Positions 16,997-25,621 of a DNA stretch of 64,000 nt are shown here, in pieces. The stretch is from the NCBI RefSeq assembly GCF_965138225.1, contig NZ_CBCSAX010000001.1, one strand, 5' to 3'. The stretch is from Helicobacter_D ganmani. GTDB lineage: Bacteria > Campylobacterota > Campylobacteria > Campylobacterales > Helicobacteraceae. Below the pieces are notes generated by a model. The model ran no database searches. It was given only the letters and a program-made list of their open reading frames with translations, and was not told where the DNA came from. Numbering within the stretch: the first letter of the stretch is position 1; each line of letters starts with the position of its first letter. Both the position numbers and the translations under genes were made by a program.

Positions 16997-18250
16997 ATGA
17001 AAACTCTTGCTGTGATTGGACTTGGATATGTTGGATTGCCCCTAGCGGTAGAATTTGGCAAAACTTATAAAGTGCTAGGCTTTGATATTTTTGCGAAACG
17101 CATTGAGGAGCTAAAGAGCGGTTATGACCGCACATTAGAGGTAGAGGAATCCGAACTTAAGAGTGCTAAACATTTGCATTTTACAACTGATTTGGAGGAT
17201 TTAAGAGAAGCACAGATTTTTATTGTTACCGTGCCAACACCGATTGACAACTATAATAAGCCCGATTTAACGCCTTTGCAAAAAGCCTCTAGCAGCGTGG
17301 GAAAAGTCTTGAAAAAAGGCGATATTGTGATTTATGAAAGCACGGTTTATCCGGGCTGTACAGAGGAGGATTGTGTGCCGATTTTGGAGCAAACAAGCGG
17401 GCTAAAGTTTAATGTGGATTTTTTCTGCGGATATTCGCCCGAGCGCATTAATCCCGGAGATAAAGCCCACCGCTTGCCCAATATCAAAAAAGTAACAAGT
17501 GGCTCTACACTGCAAGTTGCAGAGGAAGTGAATGCGCTTTATGCAAGCATTATCACGGCTGGCACGCACAAAGCACCAAGTATCAAAGTTGCAGAGGCAG
17601 CAAAAGTCATTGAGAATTCGCAAAGAGACATTAATATCGCCTTTGTGAATGAGCTTGCATTGATTTTTGAAAAACTAGGGATTGATACCTTAGAAGTGCT
17701 AGAAGCAGCAGGGAGCAAGTGGAATTTCTTACCCTTTCGTCCGGGGCTTGTCGGCGGACATTGTATTGGCGTGGATCCTTATTATCTCACGCACAAGGCG
17801 GAATCTCTAGGCTATCATTCGCAAGTGATTCTAGCTGGACGTCATATTAATGATAATATGGGGGTTGTGGTTGCCGAACGCGTGATTAAGCTAATGGTTA
17901 AAAATGCGCACCAAATCGTGGGAAGCAAAGTTGCGATTCTTGGGATTACTTTCAAAGAAAACTGCCCAGATATTCGTAATTCTCGTGTCGTAGATGTAAT
18001 TAGAGAATTACAAGATTTTGAATGCAATGTGGAGGTTTATGACCCGTGGGCAGATACGGAGGAGGTCAAAAGGGAATATGGGCTATTTTTGCAAGAAATG
18101 GAAAAATTTAGATTGCAAGATTACAAGGCTGTGATTGTTGCAGTTGCACATAACGAGTTTAAGGCATTAGATTTTAAAAATCGTGGGAAAGTGGTTGTGT
18201 ATGATTTGAAAGGAATCTTGCCAAAAGAGCAGGTAAGTGGGAGACTCTAA
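16997..18250 (+). CDS. UDP-N-acetylhexosamine (TviB/WbpA-like) 6-dehydrogenase
   Basis: NAD-dependent two-step oxidation of a nucleotide sugar to the uronate, for surface polysaccharide. 417 residues. N-terminal Rossmann motif GLGYVGLPLA (8-17), VTVPTPID (77-84), ESTVYPGCTE (114-123), the central helical domain with AAGSKWNFLPFRPG, the catalytic cysteine C256 in GLVGGHCIGVDPYYL, and the C-terminal half-site with GITFKENCPDIRNS. It groups with UDP-GlcNAc/GalNAc dehydrogenases rather than UDP-glucose ones by these motifs. It stands alone, flanked by spacers and a hairpin, with no adjacent polysaccharide genes. Confidence 0.88.
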   Translation: MKTLAVIGLGYVGLPLAVEFGKTYKVLGFDIFAKRIEELKSGYDRTLEVEESELKSAKHLHFTTDLEDLREAQIFIVTVPTPIDNYNKPDLTPLQKASSSVGKVLKKGDIVIYESTVYPGCTEEDCVPILEQTSGLKFNVDFFCGYSPERINPGDKAHRLPNIKKVTSGSTLQVAEEVNALYASIITAGTHKAPSIKVAEAAKVIENSQRDINIAFVNELALIFEKLGIDTLEVLEAAGSKWNFLPFRPGLVGGHCIGVDPYYLTHKAESLGYHSQVILAGRHINDNMGVVVAERVIKLMVKNAHQIVGSKVAILGITFKENCPDIRNSRVVDVIRELQDFECNVEVYDPWADTEEVKREYGLFLQEMEKFRLQDYKAVIVAVAHNEFKALDFKNRGKVVVYDLKGILPKEQVSGRL

Positions 18251-18267
18251 TGTATTTAATAGATACC

Positions 18268-18297
18268 CAATAAGGCAATTTGTAGAATGCCTTATTG
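18268..18297 (+). terminator. 10-bp perfect inverted repeat after the dehydrogenase gene
   Basis: CAATAAGGCA (18268-18277) and TGCCTTATTG (18288-18297) form a perfect ten-pair stem with a ten-base loop, 18 bases after the stop. No T-run follows, so it may act as a transcript end or stabiliser and not as a classical intrinsic terminator. Confidence 0.45.
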
Positions 18298-18425
18298 CGT
18301 TCTCCAATCTTTAAACACAAAGGGAAGTTAAGCAATATTTGTGAGATTTGTTTGAATCTTTATAGAATGACTTTACGAAAAACAGAAATCTATAATGTGT
18401 GATTGGTTTTATGTGAAAGATTTTA

Positions 18426-18839
18426 TCACACGCCATTAATGTAACGTAATAAAAGTTTGTCTGCTTTGGCTTGAGAGTCTTCCAAAAAGCCATTGCAGTT
18501 GCTTCGGATTCTCGTTAAGAATCCGACAATCCCACCTATTTTTAAATCAGAATTGCCTACCTCTAGCAAAAGACTTCTAAAGTATTTTTTTGGATCTTTT
18601 GGAACATCACGATAAAGATAGGCTTCAAAAAATAAAATATCCTCGCCTCTGATAGTTACATTTCTAAGACAAAAGATAAAATTGAAATTTTTATCCCCTA
18701 TTTCATCTGTCGTTAGGGGGCACTTTAAGTTTTTTGCCCTAAAGTCATTTTTGTTCTTTTCCCAAATTCTATAATTTTCCCTTATAAAATTTTCAACAAC
18801 CTTTTTAATGTAGTATAACCTTTTTAGAAAATAAACCAA
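18426..18839 (-). CDS. orphan protein of unknown function, possibly 5' truncated
   Basis: An open frame of 137 codons from a TTG with no convincing ribosome site and no in-frame ATG or GTG further in. The product looks protein-like: a basic helical start (YFLKRLYYIKKVVENF), NFIFCLRNVTIRGED, FFEAYLYRDVPKDPKKYFRSLLLEV, and a helical end. Three cysteines, no signal peptide. I recognise no family. A TATAAT sequence lies directly upstream (about 18844-18850), just past the end of the metal ATPase gene. It may be a truncated or leaderless accessory gene. Confidence 0.45.
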   Translation of the reverse strand: MVYFLKRLYYIKKVVENFIRENYRIWEKNKNDFRAKNLKCPLTTDEIGDKNFNFIFCLRNVTIRGEDILFFEAYLYRDVPKDPKKYFRSLLLEVGNSDLKIGGIVGFLTRIRSNCNGFLEDSQAKADKLLLRYINGV

Positions 18840-18854
18840 GATTATAACATATTT

Positions 18855-20786
18855 TTAGTGGATTGCGCGCTTGGCGTTGAGAAGGGCGAGCAATGCCACT
18901 CCCACATCTCCAAAAAGAGCAAGCCATAAATTCGCGATTCCAAGTGTGCCAAGTATCATAATCAGTACTTTTGTGCCAAGCGCGAAAATAATGTTTTCCC
19001 ACAAAATCTTTCGTGTCCTGCCTGCGATTTGTAAAACAAGTGGAATCTTGTTTAAATCATCGTCCATAATGACAATATCTGCTCCCTCTAGCGCGACATC
19101 ACTACCGACTTTTCCCATTGCGATTCCAATATCACTTAATGCCAAAGAGGGTGCGTCATTGATTCCATCTCCTACGAAAATTACCTTTTTACCTTGCGCC
19201 TTTTGTTCCATTAGAATCTTTTGTAAATGCTCAACTTTTTCGTTTGGTAGCAATTCCGCATAAACCTCGCTGATTCCAACTTTCTTTGCGACTTCTTGTG
19301 CTACACTTTGCTTGTCTCCGCTTAGGCACACGCACTCCATTCCGCGCATTTTTAGCTTCTCTAACGCCTCCTTAGCTTCTTCTTTGAGCGTGTCTTCAAG
19401 AAGTATGGAGCCGATGATTTCGTTTTCGAGGCTTAAAAAAACTTGACATTTCGCGCTTTGTTTGTCTTGAATGTTGGTTTTGGTAAGGGATTCTATGAAG
19501 CGCGCATTGCCAAGTGCGAAAGCTTGTCCTCCAATTGTTGCGCTGATTCCTCCGCCTGCGTGTTCTTTAAGATTTTTGATTTCTTGCGTGTCTTGATTTT
19601 TTTGTGGAATCTTGTTGTTTAAAATAGCTTTGGCAATTGGGTGATTAGAATGCGATTCTAGCTCTTGCGCTTTTTCTAAGATAAAATTTTCATCATAAGA
19701 GGTATAACTTCGGATTTCTTTTAGGGTGAGCGTACCTTTTGTGAGCGTACCTGTTTTGTCCAATACAATGGTTTGCGCAAAATTTAGTGATTCAAGATAG
19801 CTTGAGCCTTTAATCAAAATCCCCATTTCAGAGGCTTTACCCAAAGAGGCAAAAAAAGTAAGAGGGATAGAAATCACGAGTGCGCAAGGGCAAGAGACGA
19901 CCAAGAAAATAATCCCCCGATAAGACCAAGTTTGGAATGTTTCTGTGAAATCTGCCCCCAAAGCCCAAAGATACAATGTCGGAATAAGTGCGATTCCAAA
20001 GGCTAAGAGCGTAACAATGAGCGTATAATAGCGAGCAAATTTTGTGATAAATTCCTCGCTGCGACTTTTTTGTGCATTGCCCTCTTCAATGAGTTGTAGA
20101 ATCTTGCTAAAGGTGGAGTTTGCGTAATTTTGTGTTGCTTGGATATGCAAGATTCCATCTAAATTAATCCCACCAGAGAAAACCATATCCCCGACTTTTA
20201 CATTTTGTGGGATAGATTCTCCATTGAGTGCGGAGTTGTCAAGATTACTTTCGCCTTGGACGATTTTGCCATCAGCTGGTATTCTTTCTCCAGCAAATAC
20301 GATAAGTCTATCACCTGCTTGAATCTCTTGTGGAGAAATGGAGATTTGTGTATTCTCGCGCAGGATTCTCGCACTTTCTATTTTTAATGCGCTTAGGGAG
20401 CGAATCTGCGTTTTGGCTTTTTCTACAACGCGTTCTTGCAGACTTTCGCCAATGCGATAAAAGATTAGAATCGCTACGGCTTCCGCACTCTCGCCGATAC
20501 CAAAAGCACTCAAACTTGCAAGTGCCATTAAAGTGTTTTCATTAAAATATTCCCGCTTAATAAGACTTCTAAAAGCTTCTTTTAGGATTCCAAAACCTAA
20601 AGTGAAATAACAAAAAACAAAGAGGAAAGTTAAAATCAGAGGATTTAAATGGAATCTTAAGATTTCTAAATCCACCAAAAGCGCAACACAATAGAGCAAG
20701 ATTGCGCCGATAAAAAAGGTTTGGTGGAGAAATTTTTCTTTGGATTTTGCATAGATAGTTTCGCATTGATTGTTGTAGCAGTTCAT
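18855..20786 (-). CDS. cadA: heavy-metal (Cd/Zn/Co) translocating P1B-type ATPase
   Basis: Inner-membrane metal efflux pump, 643 residues. The usual N-terminal HMA domain is absent; only a short CYNNQC motif precedes the first span. The core has the CPC metal site (VVSCPCALVIS, C299 and C301), the phosphorylation site D343 in VLDKTGTLTKGT, HSNHPIAK (HP locus) and GDGINDAPSLA. The A-domain loop reads SALNGESIP, with asparagine replacing the conserved threonine of TGES (N188). The start is ATG 20786 after AGGAA, eight bases past the repressor stop, so the two genes form an operon. Confidence 0.9.
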   Translation of the reverse strand: MNCYNNQCETIYAKSKEKFLHQTFFIGAILLYCVALLVDLEILRFHLNPLILTFLFVFCYFTLGFGILKEAFRSLIKREYFNENTLMALASLSAFGIGESAEAVAILIFYRIGESLQERVVEKAKTQIRSLSALKIESARILRENTQISISPQEIQAGDRLIVFAGERIPADGKIVQGESNLDNSALNGESIPQNVKVGDMVFSGGINLDGILHIQATQNYANSTFSKILQLIEEGNAQKSRSEEFITKFARYYTLIVTLLAFGIALIPTLYLWALGADFTETFQTWSYRGIIFLVVSCPCALVISIPLTFFASLGKASEMGILIKGSSYLESLNFAQTIVLDKTGTLTKGTLTLKEIRSYTSYDENFILEKAQELESHSNHPIAKAILNNKIPQKNQDTQEIKNLKEHAGGGISATIGGQAFALGNARFIESLTKTNIQDKQSAKCQVFLSLENEIIGSILLEDTLKEEAKEALEKLKMRGMECVCLSGDKQSVAQEVAKKVGISEVYAELLPNEKVEHLQKILMEQKAQGKKVIFVGDGINDAPSLALSDIGIAMGKVGSDVALEGADIVIMDDDLNKIPLVLQIAGRTRKILWENIIFALGTKVLIMILGTLGIANLWLALFGDVGVALLALLNAKRAIH

Positions 20787-20794
20787 CTTTTTCC

Positions 20795-21136
20795 TCACAT
20801 TTCTTGAATATGCTCTAAACCTTGATTGAAAATCTTTTCAATATGGTCATCATCTAGTGAATAAAATACTTCTTTGCCGATTTTTTGGTAGCGCACAAGA
20901 CGCGCTTGGCGCAGGATTCTTAGTTGATGAGAAACTGCACTTGGCGAGAGGTTTAACAAATGAGAAATTTCGCCCACACAGAGTTTATCCACTTGCAAAA
21001 GCGAGAGAATCCGAATCCTTGAGGAATCACCAAAGATTTTAAAGAGTTCCGCAAGGTCGTAGAGCAATTCTTCTTGTGGAATTGTTTTCAGGATTGTTTG
21101 TAGGGTTTTGGCGCGATTTTCGTCAATTTCTGGCAT
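20795..21136 (-). CDS. ArsR/SmtB-family metal-sensing repressor
   Basis: 113 residues with a winged helix-turn-helix: ELFKIFGDSSRIRILSLL, cut here to its core FGDSSRIRILSLL, then the CVGEISHLLNLS motif with a thiolate at the alpha-3 position, the recognition helix SPSAVSHQLRILRQ, and the wing RLVRYQKIGKEVFYSL. The end, DDDHIEKIF, gives possible alpha-5 metal ligands. It would repress itself and the downstream metal ATPase until Zn, Cd or Co binds. ATG 21136 has AAGGAGA before it; longer in-frame starts would run into the operator. The palindrome is at 21148-21187. Confidence 0.9.
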   Translation of the reverse strand: MPEIDENRAKTLQTILKTIPQEELLYDLAELFKIFGDSSRIRILSLLQVDKLCVGEISHLLNLSPSAVSHQLRILRQARLVRYQKIGKEVFYSLDDDHIEKIFNQGLEHIQEM

Positions 21137-21147
21137 AAGGTCTCCTT

Positions 21148-21187
21148 TTATAATTATATATGAACAAATGCTCATATATAATTATAA
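21148..21187 (-). promoter_or_regulatory. palindromic operator for the ArsR/SmtB repressor
   Basis: TTATAATTATATATGA (21148-21163) and its exact reverse complement (21172-21187) flank the eight-base spacer ACAAATGC. The centre, ATGAACAAATGCTCAT, matches the imperfect 12-2-12 operators of SmtB, CzrA and NmtR-type sensors. It lies immediately upstream of the repressor ribosome site, so binding would block transcription of repressor and ATPase. Confidence 0.85.
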
Positions 21188-21229
21188 AGTAGAATTTCTT
21201 AAAGTAAGATAAAGATGGAATCTTGCCTT

Positions 21230-21335
21230 TTATTTTACGAAGTCCAAAATTGTAGATTACCACAGCTTCTAACGAGGCTTCGTAATAGCAATTCTACACT
21301 GCGCCATCATAAGGAAGCAATCTATAATCTTAATC
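21230..21335. repeat. degenerate intergenic repeat cluster
   Basis: Spacer of about 300 bases without a gene. It has CGAAGTCC, TTGTAGATTACC, ACGAGGCTTCGTAATAGC and GGAAGCAATCTATAATC, decayed members of the intergenic repeat family. Nothing else is recognisable in it. Confidence 0.4.
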
Positions 21336-21490
21336 TATTAAAAATATTCAACCACGAGATTCTTTAGTTTGGGTTTGTGCTTTGCGGGGAGTTACACATA
21401 TATACTATGATTTTGTTGCATAGAATCTTGTAAAAAAGGTGTGGAGCAAAAGCCAAAGAGGCTTTGCAAGGGGATTAATAATCGTTAAGA

Positions 21491-21892
21491 TTAGTAAGCT
21501 CTAGGATAGCATTTCCATTCAATTTCTTTTGCGGTGAGCTGCATATTTTGTGGCAAACCTGTTTGTGGGTTGATAGCTCCTGAGTTGCTATCGGCATAAG
21601 CATTGTATCCACCATAAGGAATTGCTTCAACTTTTACAAATTTACCCACGGTTAAATCTCTGAAAGTACCATAAACATCTTGCCCAAAAGCACCACAATC
21701 GTCCCCTTTGATTTCTGTATAAGGCAAAACTTTAATCACGAGTTGTCCGCCAGGACCTGATAATGTAATGGTTTTATTCTTGTTATCTACTGCTGAAATT
21801 TGCCCTGCAACATCAAAATCATAACCTGCCATTGCAGTAGTAGAAAGAATCGCAGCAGTTGCGAATGCACCAAATAATTTCAAAGTTTTCAT
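21491..21892 (-). CDS. periplasmic beta-rich protein, DUF5666-like
   Basis: 133 residues with a signal peptide cut after AMA (about residue 22). The mature part looks like an OB-type beta-barrel: FDVAGQISAVDNKNKTITL, LVIKVLPYTEIKGDD, LTVGKFVKVEAIPYGG and LTAKEIEW. This strand pattern of an A-V-D followed by a TEI and a GxxVxVEA motif resembles DUF5666 domains. Two cysteines (DDCGAF and EWKCYP) could pair. Good ribosome site AAGGAGATAAAG. Function unknown; it stands alone between two spacers. Confidence 0.75.
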   Translation of the reverse strand: MKTLKLFGAFATAAILSTTAMAGYDFDVAGQISAVDNKNKTITLSGPGGQLVIKVLPYTEIKGDDCGAFGQDVYGTFRDLTVGKFVKVEAIPYGGYNAYADSNSGAINPQTGLPQNMQLTAKEIEWKCYPRAY

Positions 21893-21991
21893 CTTTATCT
21901 CCTTGTTTTTGAGTTGTTTTTATGTTTGCGTTTGAAATTATAAAGGCATTTTGTTAATAAATTGTGAAGATATTTTCAAATTTTTATGAAT

Positions 21992-22645
21992 TTAAATTCC
22001 AAGTAAATAATTGATTTTATAAATAAAATCTTCCGAATCTTTCACTTTATCCATTAGAATTAAGTATTTGCCATTGACAATAAAGCTAGGCACGCTTTGA
22101 ATGCCTGTTTGTGCGATAGAATCTTGCCAAGCTTTGAGCTTCTCTTGCACTTCCTTGTGTCTTAATTGTGTTTCAAATTTCGTTTGTGAAATCTCCATTG
22201 CGTCTAAGCCAAAAGCGATAAAAGATTCTTTGTTTTTGAAATGTTTTTGCGTTTTGAAAAATGCGTCAAAATACGCATTGCTTGCGCGTCTAAAGTAAGA
22301 TTCAATATCTTTTGAAGTCAGATTGCGTTCCTCATCAATAGAAACTGCAACTGCTAAAACCTCGCTTGCTTGCGCACTAAATGCACTTCCTGTGATGATA
22401 TGGTAAGGTAAAAATACGGCTTCTTGTGGAATTGTTGCAAAAAGTTTTGGTAATAGCTCGCCCATTTTGGCACAATGCGGACAACCCACATTGAAAATCT
22501 CCACAATAGATTTTTGTGGGACATCAAGAGGAGTTTTTAGTTTGATATAATCTTTGCCCTCTTTTAGTGATTCTGCATAAAGCATATTCATAGCAAGGAG
22601 TGTGCTTAAAAATGTTCCAAAAAGTAACCTCAATATTGTTTGCAT
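21992..22645 (-). CDS. DsbA-family periplasmic thiol:disulfide oxidoreductase
   Basis: 217 residues with a signal peptide (cut near LYA-ES, residue 24). Thioredoxin fold with the active site C55-P-H-C58 in FNVGCPHCAKM, an inserted helical domain, and the cis-proline loop SVPSFIV. CPHC is the DsbA dithiol, so it probably donates disulfides to envelope proteins. It is read divergently from the decayed copper receptor and the c-type cytochrome cluster. A partner DsbB or DsbI is not in the window. Confidence 0.88.
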   Translation of the reverse strand: MQTILRLLFGTFLSTLLAMNMLYAESLKEGKDYIKLKTPLDVPQKSIVEIFNVGCPHCAKMGELLPKLFATIPQEAVFLPYHIITGSAFSAQASEVLAVAVSIDEERNLTSKDIESYFRRASNAYFDAFFKTQKHFKNKESFIAFGLDAMEISQTKFETQLRHKEVQEKLKAWQDSIAQTGIQSVPSFIVNGKYLILMDKVKDSEDFIYKINYLLGI

Positions 22646-22755
22646 TCATTTTCCTTTGTAGTTTGTTAAAATGTATTATTATAGCAAAAGTTAGAATTTA
22701 GCTGGGTGGGTTTAACTAAATTTCAAGAATTAATCCAAAAATTTATCCAAACGAT

Positions 22756-24536
22756 TTGTACAAATTTTTGGTAATATGTGTTGATTTTATAATAAAGGCT
22801 AATGCCAAAAAGGGCGGGGGAGGCACAGAGGTCTTTTACCGCTCACAAGGTGCTGGAAGATTGCCAATTTTTGTCAATGGAAGCAATTTAAATGGTGGTT
22901 GTGGCGGGAGAATGGATACAACTTTGACTTATGTTTTTCCGCAAAACTACAATTTGGTTACTTTAATCAAGGGTCCTCAAGATGTTCGCTATGGCACGAT
23001 GAGCGCGGGTGGAATCCTCTTTGACCGAGAGACTTTGCGCCTAAAAGATACAAACTTTAACTTCAGTGCCGATGGGCTTGTGGGAAGCTTTAATCGGTTG
23101 GATTTCAATACTTATCTAAGCGTTGGAAATGAACTAGGAAGTTTGCAGGGGATTTATTCGGATTATTCACGCGATGATTACAAAGATGGTGCAGGTCAAA
23201 GAGTGCATTCAGAACACCAAAGACGTTCCGGCACGATTGTAGGCGCTCTAACACTTACGGAAACAAGTGCTTTGGAGTTGAGTGCAGACATTGGCAGGGG
23301 AGAGGCGGCGTATGCTGATAGGGCAATGGACGCACGCACCTTTGATAGAGAATCTTATCAGTTGCGATTCCAAAATTATTTTGATAAAGATTTGCTAGAT
23401 TTACGCGCATATTATAATAGCATTGACCATATTATGGACAATTATAGCTTGACTAATGGTCAGCCAAAAATAGGAAATCTTTATAACCTAAGCAACCCAA
23501 AGCGCACAAATATTGGTGTTAAAGCAGAATACAAAAGGTTTTTGAAATCTCTAAACTTTACTTCGGGGGCGATTATGATAAGGACAAGCACAAAACCCGC
23601 ACTTCCACAGGGCAGACGACAAGAGACGGCGCAGAGGCTGCACTGCGCACCAATTATCAACCCAACTATACCTTTGATTCCTATGGAATCTATGCGCAAG
23701 GAGAATGGTATATTGGGGCGGAATCTGGTGTTTTTGCGGGGATTAGAGAGGATTATATAGAGACAACCGCACACAGATTGGACAAGGAAAGAAAGCAATA
23801 CACCACGAGTGCCTTTGCGCGTTATGAGCATTATTTGCGGGATTCCACCCTTTATGCTGGACTTGGAATCGCAGATAGGATTCCGGATTTTTGGGAGGTT
23901 TCTAAGGTAGATGGAATGTATTTGAGCAAAGAAACCAATACGCAATTAGACATTGGTTTATCCCACCAAAAAGAGGGTTTAAGCGCGAATGTGTCGGGCT
24001 TTATTTCTTATGTACAAGACTATATTTGTTAGATTATACAAAGCCCCAAATACGCAGCTTTAACACGAACGCCTTTTTAAGCGGAGCGGAGGCAGAAGTC
24101 TCTTATGAGTTTATGCCTAATCTCTTTGCGGAAGCAATGGCGAGTTACACTTATGGAGAGAATACAAAAGAAAACAAGCCCTTAGCGCAAGTCGCACCCT
24201 TATCTAGCAGAATCGCACTTAAATACGATGACCAAAAAATATTTTTGAAATGCGAAATGTATGCCAATGCCAAACAAACGCGTTCTGATGAGGGATATGG
24301 AAATGTCATCGGCAAAGACTTCGGGGATTCTAGCGGATTGGAATCATCAACCTCTATGCAGGATTGCGCTATCAAGAATGGCAAGTTTAATGGGGCTAGA
24401 AAATATTACCAATAAGCTTTATAGTTATCATTTATCCAAAAATAGCATTGATTTAAGCGTGGCAAATAATCCTATAAGTGATAGGATTTATGAGATTGGT
24501 AGAAATGCTTGGATAAGGGTAAAATATGACTTTTAA
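22756..24536 (+). pseudogene. decayed TonB-dependent copper receptor (OprC/NosA type)
   Basis: The frame enters within the plug domain: GGGGTEVFYRSQGAGRLPIF, then NGGCGGRMDTTLTYVFPQNYN and TLIKGPQDVRYGTMSAGG, which are diagnostic of TonB-dependent copper receptors. The signal peptide, TonB box and first part of the plug are missing. The barrel then continues to the normal aromatic end (WIRVKYDF), but reading must change frame at about 23562, 24029, 24338 and 24389. Each of the four shifts is explained by loss of one T from a short T-run. No other stops interrupt the composite frame, so inactivation looks recent. Confidence 0.9.
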
Positions 24537-24626
24537 GTTATAGAATCTCTCTTTAAATTGTTAAGATTTTCTTCACACTTTTTTATTATCATTTTGAATC
24601 TTATTTCTTGATTTAAGGGAGACAAA

Positions 24627-25070
24627 ATGAGAACAAAAAGAGTTTTTAAGAGTTTGGCTTTGAGTGCCTGTGGAATCTTGTTACTTGGAAATGTAGGCTT
24701 TGCGGGTGGATTTAATCCGTCAATGCAAGCTTATATTGAGGAATTGAAGAGTGAAGCAAAAGCAGAAAATCCAAACTTCCAAGACTTTGATGCCAAAAGA
24801 GGAGAAGTGATTTTTAGCACAAAAAACAAGGGCAAAAACGACACCTTGCTATCCTGCCAAAGCTGCCATAATGTGGATTTAAAAACTCCCGCAACCAATG
24901 TTTTTACCAACAAAACACTAGAGCCTTTAGCTCCAAGCGTGAATCCTACGCGTTTAAGCGATGTAAAAGAAGTCAAAAAATGGCTTAAACGCAATTTTAA
25001 AGATGTCTTTTTGCGTGAGGGAAGCGCACGGGAAAAAGGTGATGTGCTTTATTATTTGATTTTACAATAA
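24627..25070 (+). CDS. SHP-like monohaem cytochrome c (DUF1924)
   Basis: 147 residues with a signal peptide (cut after GFA, residue 26). One haem site, C77-Q-S-C80-H81. The KTLEPLAPSVNPTRLSD segment (96-112) and WLKRN (119-123) match sphaeroides haem protein, a periplasmic oxygen-binding cytochrome whose sixth ligand is an asparagine; N123 is the candidate. The cysteine pair that forms a disulfide in that protein is replaced here by F124 and G132. It is followed by DHC and a cytochrome b, the known SHP gene neighbours. Good ribosome site GGGAGA. Confidence 0.85.
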   Translation: MRTKRVFKSLALSACGILLLGNVGFAGGFNPSMQAYIEELKSEAKAENPNFQDFDAKRGEVIFSTKNKGKNDTLLSCQSCHNVDLKTPATNVFTNKTLEPLAPSVNPTRLSDVKEVKKWLKRNFKDVFLREGSAREKGDVLYYLILQ

Positions 25071-25090
25071 TCCAAGTTTAGGGAAAAAGA

Positions 25091-25621
25091 ATGAAAAGAA
25101 TGTTAAAAGTTTCTAGTGTGGTTTTGCTTTGTGCGGTTTTTGGAATCCAAGCTTATGCGGAAGGGCGCAAAGGTCCAGAGGTAAAAGCGGTGGATAATGC
25201 ACTTTACAAAAAGGAGTGCGCAAGTTGTCATTTTGGCTATCAACCCGGTTTGCTCCCTAGCACTTCTTGGCAATGGGTAATGGATAACTTAGCGCAACAC
25301 TATGACACAGACGCGAGTTTAGAAAGCAAAGAGGACATTGCGCAAATCACACAATATTTGCTAGACAATGCGAGTGAAAAAGCAATGCAATACCGTCGTA
25401 GTGCAAAATTAACAAAATCAATGCAGCCGGGAGTCTTATACACCTCTATTTCGCAGATTCCCTATCATCAAAAAAAACACAGAAAACTAAAAGATTGGAT
25501 GGTGCAGCAAAAAGAAGTGGGAAATATTGCGCGTTGTGCCGCTTGCCATACCAAAGCCGAACAAGGAATCTATGGGGGACAGACGATTGATATTCCAAAC
25601 TATGGAATCTGGCGTGATTAA
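25091..25621 (+). CDS. periplasmic dihaem cytochrome c (DHC)
   Basis: 176 residues with a signal peptide cut after AYA (residue 23). Two haem sites: C43-A-S-C-H47 and C149-A-A-C-H153. The pattern YKKECASCHFGYQPGLLP, then a helical stretch with DTDASLE, and IPYHQKKHRKLK before the second haem, is the DHC family. DHC passes electrons from the membrane cytochrome b to SHP in the systems studied. The 3' end overlaps the next gene by 17 bases. Confidence 0.9.
   Translation: MKRMLKVSSVVLLCAVFGIQAYAEGRKGPEVKAVDNALYKKECASCHFGYQPGLLPSTSWQWVMDNLAQHYDTDASLESKEDIAQITQYLLDNASEKAMQYRRSAKLTKSMQPGVLYTSISQIPYHQKKHRKLKDWMVQQKEVGNIARCAACHTKAEQGIYGGQTIDIPNYGIWRD

Noticed and set aside
21427..21470. Stem GCAAAGCC/GGCTTTTGC downstream of the DUF5666-like gene as a terminator
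   Set aside because: One arm has a bulge and the T-run is nine bases away from the stem; too weak to call.
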